This document shows, piece by piece, positions 27,268-39,417 of a stretch of 64,000 nt of DNA (position 1 is the stretch's first letter; every line of letters starts with the position of its first letter). Under the pieces are notes generated by a model, which saw nothing but the letters and a program-made list of their open reading frames with translations, did no database searches and had not been told where the DNA came from. The position numbers were made by a program, and so were the translations under genes. Origin of the DNA: Mytilisepta virgata (taxonomy: Eukaryota > Mollusca > Bivalvia > Mytilida > Mytilidae); the NCBI GenBank assembly GCA_028015205.1, contig JAPWFG010000064.1, positions 1 to 64,000 of the forward strand, read 5' to 3'.

Positions 27268-27600
27268 CGGGTCCTGTTAACGGAGCAGGAAATGCTTACA
27301 CTTCCGGAGCACCTGGTGTCACTCTCCGTTTTTTATGGGAGTTCACATTGCTAGTGCTTTAGTTTCTGTGCTGTCTTGTTCTAGTTTTGTTTAGTTTATT
27401 ATATGTTTTCTATTCTTTTAGTTTTGCATGTATCCTTGTCGTGTTTGCTTGTTGTGTTCCATTTCTCTGATTTTGTCTCTTCCCTGGAATTTGTGGACTT
27501 TTCCCACTGTTTTGTCGCTTAGGTATTCTTTTGCCGATATCTATGGTAAGTGATTTATCCATGGAGGCCATTACGTTTTTAATTTAAGTTGAAACTAGCT
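27268..27600 (+). repeat. Dispersed repeat (family C), copy 3
   Basis: Begins GTTAACGGAGCAGGAAATGC, then TTACACTTCCGGAGCACCTG and GTGTCACTC, and runs through TAGTGCTTTAGTTTCTGTGC to a CTTTGCCGATATCTATGG-like end. Copy 37712-37985 has the same start. It is the longest and best-preserved family member in the window. Confidence 0.75.
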
Positions 27601-30487
27601 ACTTGAATGGTCAAAGAAATAAGTATCTATTCTTTAGATTACTTTGGGTAATATGAGGTCGTAAATGGGTTACTCCACAGCCACAATTTGAATATACCTT
27701 AACTAATGAGGGTATTCAAATGACTGCAGTTCCATTTTTTAATGCAACTTTTTAAAAATTAAATCATTAGGATTTTTTTACCTTTTGGACTAGTACTTTG
27801 GTTAGTGTATATCTAAACAGTAACCAACATCGCGGTTTATAAAGCGTATACCGACTCAAAGTAGCTTATATGGTATAACCTGTTCCAAAATTGAAAACTA
27901 CCCTCAAAATGACTTACAAGATCTATGATAAGAAAATCTGTTAAATGCACATAAACTAAAAACGGAGTTTTTTTTCCTAAATTTTATTAATGTTTTCCTC
28001 CAGATGAGCTGAGGTCAATAATTGTGAATTGCCTCATGGCTTCACTCGAAGATATTTCACCAAGTGTACTGGTAGGACGTATAGTATTGACAGTCATAGA
28101 AGAGCCACAAATGTATTTTCTCTATTTAAATACTGATAATAATTCTATTCTATTTTTGTCGAGTCATGTCTTCAAGGTACAATAGCATTTAAATGACCGA
28201 CTTAAGGTGAAAATAACAGTTTTGATGTTAAAATGTAATTGTCGATACTTTAAACTTAGAGCACTAAAAATGGTAGTTGCTACTGGCATTGAATTGATTT
28301 CTTATAATTTACCATAAAACTAGTATTACACATTTTCAGCAACATAAGCTGGTCTTCGGTAAATCTATTTTTTGTTCATTTTAAATATTGTGGGAATCCG
28401 GAACAATAATAGGAAACATGACAGAGTAGTTGGAAATTTTAAAATGACATAAACTGCTTAATGCAAATGTTTGCGAAAAAAATTCTTTCATTTCCAATAA
28501 ACTTTGAATTTTGAAAAACTAGCATTTTAAACATCAACATATTTACCGAACATGGGGACTTAAGTTGTCATGATATTCAAAACTGGTATCCTAGAATTGA
28601 TTGGTTAGGGGAGACACTGGCTAGGTAACAACTTTTTGGAGTACATTAAGTTAATAACTATAAAGAAGAGTGAAATAAAGCATCAAAAAGCATACGGGTA
28701 ACGTCGTGACGACATCGAGCTGAGTATGTGGATTTTTAGGGTTTTACACACGTGACATATAGTTAAATGATTTCCACAGCGAAAAAGAAACTGGTGACAT
28801 TATATTTATCTAGTATCAATAGAAAATAAACGTTGACAGAAGTAATGTCTTAATTTTAAATACAATTATAGGGATATTTTTTTGAGACATTATGATCTCA
28901 AACGAATTTTTTTTTTAATTTTTCGGCTGTTTTACATGAAATATTCAGAACACAGCTTTTGTTTCAAGGATTTTAATTGTATTTGTTTTTAAAGAATATA
29001 AAAGTTAAATATCAAATTTTCGAAACTTAGAAACAGTTTCAAATATTCTAACTACATGCAAACTTTCACAAAAATATAAAATTTTGTCCATTCGTGTACC
29101 TTAAACTAGTTAGTGTCAGGCATTGGAGTAAACATGTTTCAATTGGTTGTGAAATGCATGCTGGGTAAAAGGATGTTTATATCCTAATCTAACCCATTAT
29201 AACATGAATCTTGGGATGTCATTTCACGCAATGCATTTTCGATACTATAGAAAGTTACGCGAATAAAATTACAGGAAAGCAAAAACATAAAGTTTTGATT
29301 GGTGCAAAACATGCAACATTGAAAGTCAATCTGAAATTTGATATCATCTGTATTTCATACGAATATACTATTCCGTAATTGTTACAAAGTCTTGCACGAA
29401 AAGTTTGTAGATAAAAAAACTATAACCTAATTCATTCCATTTACCACAAGAATCCAGTCGTACAATTTCGTTTATCTCTTGTCAACTTTAGGAAATGATC
29501 CGTCCCATGACAATAATGAATAATATAACACTGCAACGGAAAAATCTGTATTTTCCTTTGGTAAATTTTACATCAAGGGCAAAACGTTTTTTTTTAATTG
29601 TAATAAAAGTTACAATCATTTGGGATTCAAAATATTTTCATTTGTCATGAAACCTTTAATACTGATTCGCGGTTTAAACAATGAATCGGAAATATCGATG
29701 TATCTGCAAGCCATGATCAATTATTCTATATGCTTAGTCTCCAAGTATTTCATATAAGTTATATTCTAATTCGTCAAGCTCAAACGAATATTATTTATAA
29801 AATAAAAACTCAACACATAAATATCAGCAAGTCTGTCTACAGCTGTAGCAGCACTTCCAAATACAAATAAAGCCTTGATGCGATAAAATGATATTCCTTA
29901 ATCTGTACAGCCCTTGTGTAATATAAAATTATACTTACTAATATATGGGTCATTTTCAATATTAAATTTCTCTAATCCTTGTATGTGACAATGATAACTA
30001 AAATTTTTGACTTGGTTTATAGAACAGTCTCTGGACAAACAGTATGTCGGAAAATCCAAAAATCTTTCTACAGTACATGTAGCAAAATATGAATGTGTTA
30101 GGTCTAGCTTTTAAAGGCGTAATATATACGTCCATATTCATTGGTCTGTTTGAATAAAAAATAGGTACAGTATGGCTTTATTAAAACATAATGAACACTC
30201 AAACTCTCAAGTAGTTTTTACATATGTCGGTAAAGTCTTTAGACTAATTATATGAAATTGTCAATCATTTCTATGTTAAATTTTACAAATATTATAAAAT
30301 ATTAGTTTTGAATTATATTTGTGATACCTCAGTGAACGATTTTATTGTAAAACGTGTAAAACAAAAAATGGTCTAATACTTACAAAATGTATTAGAGCAG
30401 TCAGCTGTTTAGCAGGACAAACCTGACACTTGACACTTGTAAGTTCTGGATACATGTCAACCTGTGCAATCTTAAGTACTAGCTTTT
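27601..30487. other. Intron 1, stretch with nothing recognised
   Basis: AT-rich sequence of about 2.9 kb. I find no tandem repeat, no inverted repeat longer than about 12 bases and no plausible exon here. Confidence 0.4.
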
Positions 30488-30561
30488 CAAATTTCAAATA
30501 AAATTCTGAAAAAAATTGAGAAATTGTTAACTATATTTTTCAGAATTTTATTTGAAATTTG
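30488..30561. repeat. Perfect 26-bp inverted repeat (hairpin)
   Basis: The left arm at 30488-30513 (starting CAAATTTCAAATAAAATTC) and the right arm at 30536-30561 (ending TTTATTTGAAATTTG) are exact reverse complements over all 26 bases. A 22-base AT-rich loop separates them. It would form a stable hairpin in the intron transcript. Confidence 0.9.
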
Positions 30562-30589
30562 ACAATTTTGCACATTTTTCTTCACCTTG

Positions 30590-30672
30590 CCTTGCCAAAT
30601 TTTACATCAACTGACCTTGCCAAATTGCACATGACCTGGCCTTGCCAAACTTTACATCGCCTGGCCTTGCCT
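30590..30672 (+). repeat. Short tandem cluster, ~27-bp CCTTGCCAAA unit
   Basis: Three to four adjacent copies of a unit like CTGACCTTGCCAAATT-TACAT. It sits immediately 3' of the perfect hairpin at 30488-30561. Confidence 0.75.
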
Positions 30673-31152
30673 TATCAACATATTTGCTAAACAACTTAGC
30701 CTTATCGCTATTCTCGATGTACAGATTTTTCATATTCATTAAACTGGCTTTGGCAATCATACAACGATCTCCCCAACTTTTGACCCCACTACATAAGAGC
30801 TTTGTCACCCTACAAATGCCGTATGTGAATAGATGGTTTCACACCAACCTTTCTGTGCGTACCAATTTCATCATTCTTTGCTTCAGAACTACAATATATT
30901 TATAAGGTAATTCAACATAATATGCGTAACAGATTATCATGATTATACTTTTTTATATGGAAATACTCGAAGTGCTATTATAATTTAAAAATTGAAACTA
31001 AGTTTTAGAACCATCTAAAGATTTTATTCTGCCCTCGTCTTGCCATTATATGCTACTGAAATGATATATGACAGTGCTAAATCACCTTAGCCTTTGTCAA
31101 ACCTTCGTATAACGTGATTACAGCTTTAACTTATAAACCAAGCAGAAGATTC

Positions 31153-34100
31153 TAGATAGTGACACTTTTGGCTATGTATAACTTCCACATAGTGACAGTT
31201 TTGGCTATGTATAACTTGTACATAGTGACAGTTTTGGCTATGTATAACTTCTACATAGTGACAGTTTTGGCTATGTATAACTTCTACATAGTGACAGTTT
31301 TGGCTCTGTATAACTTGTACATAGTGACAGTTTTGGCTATGTATAACTTGTACATAGTGACACTTTTGGCTATGTATAACTTCTACATAGTGACACTTTT
31401 GGCTATGTATAACTTGTACATAGTGACAGTTTTGGCTATGTATAACTTGTACATAGTGACACTTTTGGCTATGTATAACTTGTACATAGTGACAGTTTTG
31501 GCTATGTATAACTTGTACATAGTGACAGTTTTGGCTATGTATAACTTGTACATAGTGACACTTTTGGCTATGTATAACTTCTACATAGTGACACTTTTGG
31601 CTATGTATAACTTCTACATAGTAACACTTTTGGCTATGTATAACTTCTACATAGTGACACTTTAGGCTATGTATAAGTTCTACATAGTGACACTTTTGGC
31701 TATGTATAACTTCTACATAGTAACACTTTTGGCTATGTATAACTTCTACATAGTAACACTTTTGGCTATGTATAACTTCTACATAGTAACACTTTTGTCT
31801 ATGTATAAGTTCTACATAGTGACGCTTTTGGCTATGTATAAGTTCTACATAGTGACGCTTTTGGCTATGTATAACTTCTACATACTGACACTTTTGGCTA
31901 TGTATAAGTTCTACATAGTGACACTTTTGGCTATGTATAACTTCTACACAGTAACACTTTTGTCTATGTATAACTTCTACATAGTGACACTTTTGGCTAT
32001 GTATAACTTCTACATAGTGACACTTTTGTCTATGTATAACTTCTACATACTGACACTTTTGGCTTTATATAAGTTCTCCATAGTGACACTTTTGTCTATG
32101 TATAACTTCTACACAGTAACACTTTTGTCTATGTATAACTTCTACATAGTGACACTTTTGGCGATGTATAACTTCTACATAGTGACACTTTTGGCGATTG
32201 TATAAGTTTTACATAGTGACACTTTTGGCGATTGTATAAGTTTTACATAGTGACACTTTTGGCTATGTATAAGTTCTACATAGTGATACTTTTGGCTATG
32301 TATAACTTCTACATAGTAACACTTTTGGCTATGTATAACTTCTACATATAGACACTTTTGGCTATGTATAACTTCTACATAGTGACGCTTTTGGCTATGT
32401 ATAAGTTCTACATAGTGACACTTTTGGCTATGTATAACTTCTACATAGTAACACTTTTGGCTATGTATAACTTCTACATAGTGACACTTTTGGCTATTTA
32501 TAAGTTCTACATAGTGACAATTTTGGCTATGTATAAGTTTTACATAGTGACACTTTTGGCTATGTATAACTTCTACATAGTGACACTTTTGGCTATGTAT
32601 AACTTCTACATAGTGACACTTTTGGCTATGTATAAGTTTTACATAGTGACACTTTTGGCTATGTATAAGTTCTACATAGTGACAATTTTGGCTATGTATA
32701 AGTTCTACATAGTGACACTTTTGGCTATGTATAACTTCTACATAGTGACGCTTTTGGCTATGTATAACTTCTACATAGTGACACTTTTGACTATGTATAA
32801 CTTCTACATAGTGACACTTTTGGCTATGTATAAGTTCTACATAGTAACACTTTTGACTATGTATAACTTGTACATAGTGACACTTTTGGCTATGTATAAC
32901 TTCTACATAGTGACACTTTTGGCTATGTATAAGTTCTACATAGTAACACTTTTGACTATGTATAACTTGTACATAGTGACACTTTTGGCTATGTATAACT
33001 TGTACATAGTGACACTTTTGGCTATGTTTAAGTTCTACATAGTGACACTTTTGGCTATGTATAAGTTCTACATGGTGACACTTTTGGCTATGTATAAGTT
33101 CTACATAGTGACACTTTTGGCTATGTATAAGTTCTACATAGTGACGCTTTTGGCTATGTATAACTTCTACATACTGACACTTTTGGCTATGTATAAGTTC
33201 TACATGGTGACACTTTTGGCTATGTATAACTTCTACATAGTAACACTTTTGGCTATGTATAACTTCTACATAGTGACACTTTTGGCGATTGTATAAGTTT
33301 TACATAGTGACACTTTTGACTATGTATAAGTTCTACATAGTGACACTTTTGGCTATGTATAAGTTCTACATAGTGACACTTTTGGCTATGTATAAGTTCT
33401 ACATAGTAACACTTTTGGCGATTGTATAAGTTTTACATAGTGACACTTTTGGCGATTGTATAAGTTCTACATACTGACACTTTTGGCTATGTATAAGTTC
33501 TACATAGTGACACTTTTGGCTATGTATAAGTTCTACATAGTGACACTTTTGGCGATTGTATAAGTTTTACATAGTGACACTTTTGGCGATTGTATAAGTT
33601 CTACATACTGACACTTTTGGCTATGTATAAGTTCTACATACTGACACTTTTGGCTATGTATAAGTTCTACATAGTGACAGTTTTGGCTATGTATAACTTC
33701 TACATAGTGACACTTTTGGCTATGTATAACTTGTACATAGTGACAGTTTTGGCTATGTATAACTTCTACATAGTAACACTTTTGGCTATGTATAACTTCT
33801 ACATAGTGACACTTTTGGCTATGTATAAGTTCTACATAGTGACACTTTTGGCGATTGTATAAGATTTACATAGTGACACTTTTGGCGATTGTATAAGTTT
33901 TACATAGTGACACTTTTGGCGATTGTATAAGTTTTACATAGTGACACTTTTGGCTATGTATAAGTTCTACATAGTGATACTTTTGGCTATGTATAACTTC
34001 TACATAGTAACACTTTTGGCTATGTATAAGTTCTACATAGTGACACATTTGGCGATTGTATATGTTTTACATAGCGACACTTTTGGCTATGTATAACTTC

Positions 34101-34360
34101 TACATAGTGACACTTTTGGCTATGTATAACTTCTACATAGTGACACTTTTGGCTATGTATAAGTTCTACATAGTGACACATTTGGCGATTGTATATGTTT
34201 TACATAGCGACACTTTTGGCTATGTATAACTTCTACATAGTGACACTTTTGGCTATGTATAACTTCTAAAATAGTGACACTTTTGGCTATGTTTAATCTA
34301 CATAGTGACACATTTGTCTATGTATAACTTTTACATAGTGACAGTTTTGGCTATATATAA
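31153..34360 (+). repeat. 3.2-kb satellite/minisatellite array of a 33-bp hairpin unit
   Basis: About 95 tandem copies of a 33-base unit, TAGTGACACTTTTGGC followed by TATGTATAACTTCTACA. Each unit contains CTATGTA, seven variable bases, and TACATAG, which is a 7-bp inverted repeat. Variants occur at defined positions: ACAG for ACAC, AAGTTC or AACTTG for AACTTC, and a 34-base form with GCGATTG in place of GCTATG. The 33-base period keeps an open frame that repeats LLAMYNFYIVT; each 34-base unit breaks it, which explains why the frames stop at LLAIV. No unique spacers occur, so this is not a CRISPR-like array. It lies wholly in intron 1 of gene 1. Confidence 0.95.
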
Positions 34361-35755
34361 ACAAACACTTCATATAAACATATCTGGATGTTTAATATAG
34401 TACAAATATGTATATTTCCATTAAAGTAATACATGTATGCGGATAACTCGGAAAAGTTTCCATTGAATGTTAAGATCTTTTTTACGAGGAATATTGACCA
34501 ATGTTTGACCAAACAGATTTCCATTTAGAAAATGAGCAATTGCTTTGCTATATATATATATTTGAATTTTAACCACCTTGATCAAATTACTAATCATGTA
34601 CTAAAACATTTTCTAACCAACAATTAGTCGACAGAATAAAATAATACTTATCATTTATAAATATCAGTGTTTTATGATCCTGTTCTACTGAACAGTTAGT
34701 ACTTTTCCCGCTATCATTGTCAATGCTTTATTTTGAATAGAATAGAGGTTTTCTCTTTCTGTTGGTCTGGAATGTTGCTGTAATACATATGGGTGGTATG
34801 GAAAAATCCCATATCGTCTTGTACTATATTATGTTTTGCTGTAAGTTTGTCCGGGAGATCCTGAATTACACCCACATGCGGAGATTAATACCAGTGAATC
34901 CTGCCACATTCGGTAATTCTAGATTTCGAGGCGACAAACATCATTACAAACTGCTGCTACATAAACACGGGTTCGTAGATAAAACTTCGATGAACTGAAT
35001 GTCATCACAAAACTCCTTAAATATCACTTATACACGGAACGCACGAATTGCAGGTACATCCCAACTCCTAAAACCTGCATTATGGCTATATATCATCCAA
35101 TCATGACGGACATAAACACATACACGTAAATAGTAAACATTAACACGTGGTCCCAAATCCATTTATGTGCACCGTTAACTTTCATAAATATATATTAATA
35201 TGTGTAATATGTCCTCCAATTAGGAAAACATCGAAAGCAGAATACTGGGACCATCGTCATGTTTTATTATTTCATTTTTACTCATATTTATTATATAAGA
35301 AAGAATGAGTACGAAACTTTGCTTAAATTATCATTTAAATCAAGTGTGTATAACAAGAAGTTCGATAATTCGAATTTTGAACATTCATATAAAGAGTTCT
35401 CTGATTTCTGTCGTATAGGACAACACTTAAAGGGAGGCAATGCCATAAATGATCGACGCAATTTTTATATTTAAGATTTACGCCCTTTGAGCTTAGATAC
35501 GGTAAACTATGGTATCATTTATTATCTGGCCTGTGATTGGACGGAAATAATGCCAATTAGGCCTACCTCTCAATATTATTGCGAAATACAGCAGTTAAAA
35601 AGTGAGATTATTTATGTATATATTACATGAAATCTTAGGTTATAACCAAATTAATACAAATTTCCAAAACAGAGTGTGTTTTTTTTTTATTTATTGCTAT
35701 CTCCTACAATTAAAATACTATAGAATTTTTAACAGAATTTATCCTTTAAGATTTG
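34361..35755. other. Intron 1, between the two arrays
   Basis: AT-rich intronic DNA. Two short open frames (34762-34998, 35259-35474) lack motifs and splice context. No repeats are recognised. Confidence 0.4.
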
Positions 35756-36060
35756 TAAAAACTAAACAATATAATATATAAAATATCTTATATAATCTAG
35801 TTTTTATAAGACATCTTATAAACTTTATAAGATATCTTATAACGTATATAAGATATCTCATAAAGTATATAATATATCTTATATAGTTTATAAGATATCT
35901 TATAAAGTTTATAAGATATTTTATATAGTTTATAAGATATCTCATATAATTTATAAGATATCTTATAAAGAAAATTATCTGAGATATCTTATAAATTATA
36001 TGAGATATCTTATAAACTATTTAAGGTATCTTATAAACTATTTGAGATATCTTATCAAGT
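35756..36060. repeat. AT-rich palindromic minisatellite, ~21-bp unit
   Basis: About 14 copies of a unit centred on AAGATATCTTATA, itself a palindrome (AAGATATCTT or GAGATATCTT). The spacing is 21 bases, producing a seven-residue RYLINYI periodicity on the minus strand. The array ends 280 bases before the exon 2 acceptor. Because each unit is palindromic, transcripts and single strands can fold in many registers. Confidence 0.9.
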
Positions 36061-36340
36061 TTAACGGCTTATTTTTTTATTTGTAGTCTTAATGAACTAA
36101 AGACTGGAGCAAGTCTGTTTTGCGTTTAAGAGGAGTTAGAATTTTAAATTGAAAATAAGTAAAGATAAAAAAGATAAAAATCGTTAGTTTAAAATCAATG
36201 GTAGTTAACTGGTATTAGTTAATTAAATAATGGCTGTCGGGATGATCGATCAAGAGTAAATATAATGATTTAAATCTTACATTAATGTACTGAGGATAAT
36301 TCAAATTATGATTTTATTCCATGTTATTTATATATTTTAG

Positions 36341-36501
36341 ATAAAGAGGATATCAACAAATTAAAGAAGAATTTTATTGCAGTGTATGGTATGGAGTATG
36401 TCAATGCAAGCCGTGTACTCAAAGCCAAATATAAACGAAACCGAAACAAAGATGGGTTGACTTTAGCTGACAGGATCAAAATGGGTCGTTATGGAAGTGG
36501 G
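36341..36501 (+). CDS. Gene 1 exon 2, conserved-looking N-terminal segment
   Basis: The acceptor TATATTTTAG ends at 36340 and the donor GTAAGA starts at 36502. The exon gives residues 4-57: an amphipathic lysine-rich helix (DINKLKKNF), then YGMEYVNASRVLKAKYKRNR, then DGLTLADRIKMGRYG. Its non-repetitive, codon-like composition and clean splice sites make it a real exon. I do not recognise the domain. The repeated K/R with spaced hydrophobics would fit a small helical protein- or nucleic-acid-binding module, but that is inference. Confidence 0.85.
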
Positions 36502-36780
36502 GTAAGATTTGTTATTTTTTTGTATATATGTGCCTGTGTGGGTGTGTGTGTGTCTGTCATTTTTTAATGAAGAATTTTTCTTTTCGTTTATTTTGATAGG
36601 TATGTATGTAAATGTGTTTATTTCGTCTAATCTTCAAACTTTTTATTTTTTCTGTCTCCTTAAAGTACACTTTTGATTATGACACATCTAAATTTTGACT
36701 CAATATTAAGAATTTTTATTCAGTTTCGACAATTAAAATAACTATTTTATTGGTCCCTTAACCCAAAAGAAAAATTAAAA

Positions 36781-37145
36781 CAGGGGGCAGGGTGATACCA
36801 ATGTTATTAATCTATTATGGACTTCTCCCGAAGGAACCACTTTCCGATAGTGTTGTCTGGTTAGGCACAGTGCCCGACACGTTAGAAAAACTAAAACAAG
36901 GGGCAGACTGATACCAATGTAATTAATCGATTATGGGCTTCTCCCGAAGGAACCACTTTCCGATAGTGTTGTCTGGTGAGGCACAGTGCCCGATCTTTGC
37001 TCTTACTCCTACATGCCGCGTGTTTGGCGGAGAAGCAGCAAATACCAGTTTTAATGTCTTTGGTTTGACCCGACCGGTGATCGACGCAACCTCTTGCACC
37101 CGAGGCGAACACGCTACCACGAGAACACTGAAGCGACCATTGACA
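36781..37145 (-). mobile_element. tRNA-headed SINE (family S2) on minus strand, with duplicated 3' part
   Basis: On the minus strand the element starts near 37141 with a tRNA-like head (GTGGTAGCGTGTTCGCCTCG as A-box region, degenerate CGATCACCGG as B-box region). It continues through CATGTAGGAGTAAGAGCAAA and GGGCACTGTGCCTCACC. The last ~105 bases, containing CGAAGGAACCACTTTCCGAT on the plus strand, occur twice in tandem (36815-36880 and 36932-36996). A diverged relative is at 52640-52915. Intron 2 insertion. Confidence 0.65.
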
Positions 37146-37711
37146 TTTGTCATTTATTATCAGTCCTAGACATTTCATTTAGAATAGCTCTGTACTTTCA
37201 ATACATAAATGATTGTTTTTAAGCCCTTTACTAAATCTCCACGGTAGATTCTTCAATAAAATCATTATAAACTTGTTAGTACCAGCAACATTTATTCTGG
37301 ATAAGTCCTTCAGAAAAATGCCAGGTATTAATTCTCTTGATTACAAACTTCAAAATAACAAAGAAAGATCGATGACAATTAGTTTGGTATGTTTATCTGT
37401 ATTGATTGTATCAACATGGATCAAGGCTTTGTTGGTCTACGTCTAGTAATGTTGACAAAGTTCATATATTTAAGTAACAAGGTACTGAATTATGGAATTT
37501 ATAAAAGAATTTATTTTAGTTGCAAAATTCAAACCTGTGGCAATTGCATTCCATGATACATGTACCAGTTTATTATGCTAAGAATGGGCTTTTTAAACAA
37601 AAGTTTACGGCAGGAATCACGAAATGACTGACTGCTAAATATCTTCAGTCGGCTTTCAAGTCTTACTGGACTTGACACATTACCGGATGTTACCAATTTG
37701 CAATGAGACAG

Positions 37712-37985
37712 ATGCCGTTAACGGAGCAGGACAATGCTTACTCTTCAGGAACACCCGTAGACATCCCGTTTTTTTACAGTTTATATTGCTAGTTCTTCAG
37801 TCTTTGTGCTGTCTTATTCTAGTTCTGTTTGGTTTGTAATGTGTGTTTGTTTTTCATTGCAAGCTGTTCTACCGACTTCGCATTGTCTTGGGTTTTGCCC
37901 AAGGCCTTTCCTCCGTGTCTAATCACTTCGGTATTGTTTGCCAATATATATTATGTCTTACTAGTATTAGGAGGATTTATGGTCC
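37712..37985 (+). repeat. Dispersed repeat (family C), copy 4
   Basis: Begins GTTAACGGAGCAGGACAATG, then CTTACTCTTCAGGAACACC, with CAGTCTTTGTGCTGTCTTAT and GTCTAATCACTTCGGTATTG further on. Diverged from copy 3 but colinear. Confidence 0.7.
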
Positions 37986-38270
37986 AAAAAGTAAAGCGCA
38001 ATAAATAACAATTATTTTTAAGTATCAATTTTATACCAAAAATAGCAAGTGAGCTGATGATACCCTCAGGCTCCCTGATTACATGTATACCATCAGAAAC
38101 ATTACATAGGGACTAATCGAAGAGAAACGTATATGCAAGCGCTATTATAAATACGGGCACAGTTTTCTCTATATGTACAATGTGCGTTTCTGGATCAATC
38201 GTCATCAAGAATGATCATGACTTTAGAAAACCCAAATATAATGAGCACAATACTGTAAACAATAGAATCA

Positions 38271-38470
38271 AACAGGCTCAAACATAATAGTCAAAATTAA
38301 TGTAAAGACTTCCTTGCCAAAAGGAGCTGAAACCCTACATTTCAATATTTAATATTTTATAAACTATAAACAAACAGGCTTAAACATTATAGTCAAAATT
38401 AATGTAAAGACTTCCTTGCCAAAAGGAGCTGAAACCTTACATTTCAATATTTAATATTTTATAAACTATA
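38271..38470 (+). repeat. Tandem duplication, ~96-base unit
   Basis: Two adjacent copies containing ATAGTCAAAATTAATGTAAA, GACTTCCTTGCCAAAAGGAG and TTTCAATATTTAATATTTTA. They differ at only a few bases, so the duplication is recent. Confidence 0.9.
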
Positions 38471-39137
38471 TTAAAGTTTAACAGTTATATTTTAGAAATC
38501 CCGAAATTATCGAATCAAGGAATACTGAAGGGATGATACCCTGGGGGACTCCCAGTCCACCAGTAGCGGTATCGCCTTAGTGGTAGTAAAACAAATTCTG
38601 ATACCAATTATCTCCAGTTTTCTTACGGTAAACAACAGTTTTACTGATTACGTAACACCCTTATTTAGCTACAATACTATAATACTCCTGCAAATTAAAA
38701 TTGATTTAAAATGCGCATCCAATACAATCAAATGCAATTTAATATTCTTTTTTCTAGCATTTTCTGTTATTCAACTGTTTACATCTCCTAGCATCAATAC
38801 TGTAACAAAAATCAATTTTCGTATCCTGTATCAGAGTTTAAATAATTGGATGAAACAAGATGATTCGATGTTTAAAATTCCATAACCGGTAAGAATTTTT
38901 TTTCGCAATTTACTTTTATGTAAGTCATTTAATATTTTGAGAGAATAAAACTGCTTCGAAAATGTACATAAAGTTTGAATCGTAATGGTATTAGGGAGTA
39001 ACCATTTTATTTTCAATAGAAGGGGGAGGCTCCATTACTCTCCTTTTTTCGGCGCACGAATGCCATTTTGCGAAAATTTCCATTGATATTTTGATTCCAG
39101 ATGATATGTAATCCCACCTTTATTTTCACCAAATTGT

Positions 39138-39417
39138 CGATCCGTGGTATAATAGCTAGCGCACCTGACTTCAAAGCTTAAAGATTCCTGATTCTATTCC
39201 CATTCGGGATGGAAGTTTGCGACGCCACCATTTACAAGAATGTACCGTGTTAAGGGAGAGCAACACCTTTAGCGCGTTTAAGATTCCCCTGTAGATTTCG
39301 AAAACGTGTAGGCTAAAATGTTGTTACAGGGGCCGCTTTCGCACAAGATAAGTGAAGAGGTATTAAGATAAGTTGGTATAACTTGTTTCCAAATTCACTA
39401 ATAATAAATAAGTTAAT
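39138..39417 (+). mobile_element. tRNA-headed SINE (family S1), diverged copy
   Basis: Shares with 20146-20480 the head motif TAGCTAGCGCACCTGACTTC, the body block GTTAAGGGAGAGCAACACCT, GGCTAAAATG, TACAGGGGCC and the tail AAGTTGGTATAACTTGTTTC. The head is decayed: the B box reads GATTCTATTCCC. Compared with the other copy it lacks about 50 bases of the body. Inserted in intron 2. Confidence 0.8.

Noticed and set aside
31159..33862. Long open frames of 90-312 codons repeating LLAMYNFYIVT, which look like a repetitive membrane protein.
   Set aside because: The frame exists only because the satellite unit is 33 bases. It is broken wherever 34-base units occur, there is no start context or splice signal, and stem-preserving changes explain the pattern better than protein selection.
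31153..34360. CRISPR-like appearance of a regular repeat array.
   Set aside because: There are no unique spacers; units abut directly. The surrounding genes are eukaryotic with introns.
35739..35945. Minus-strand frame repeating RYLINYI.
   Set aside because: Product of the 21-base palindromic AT array.
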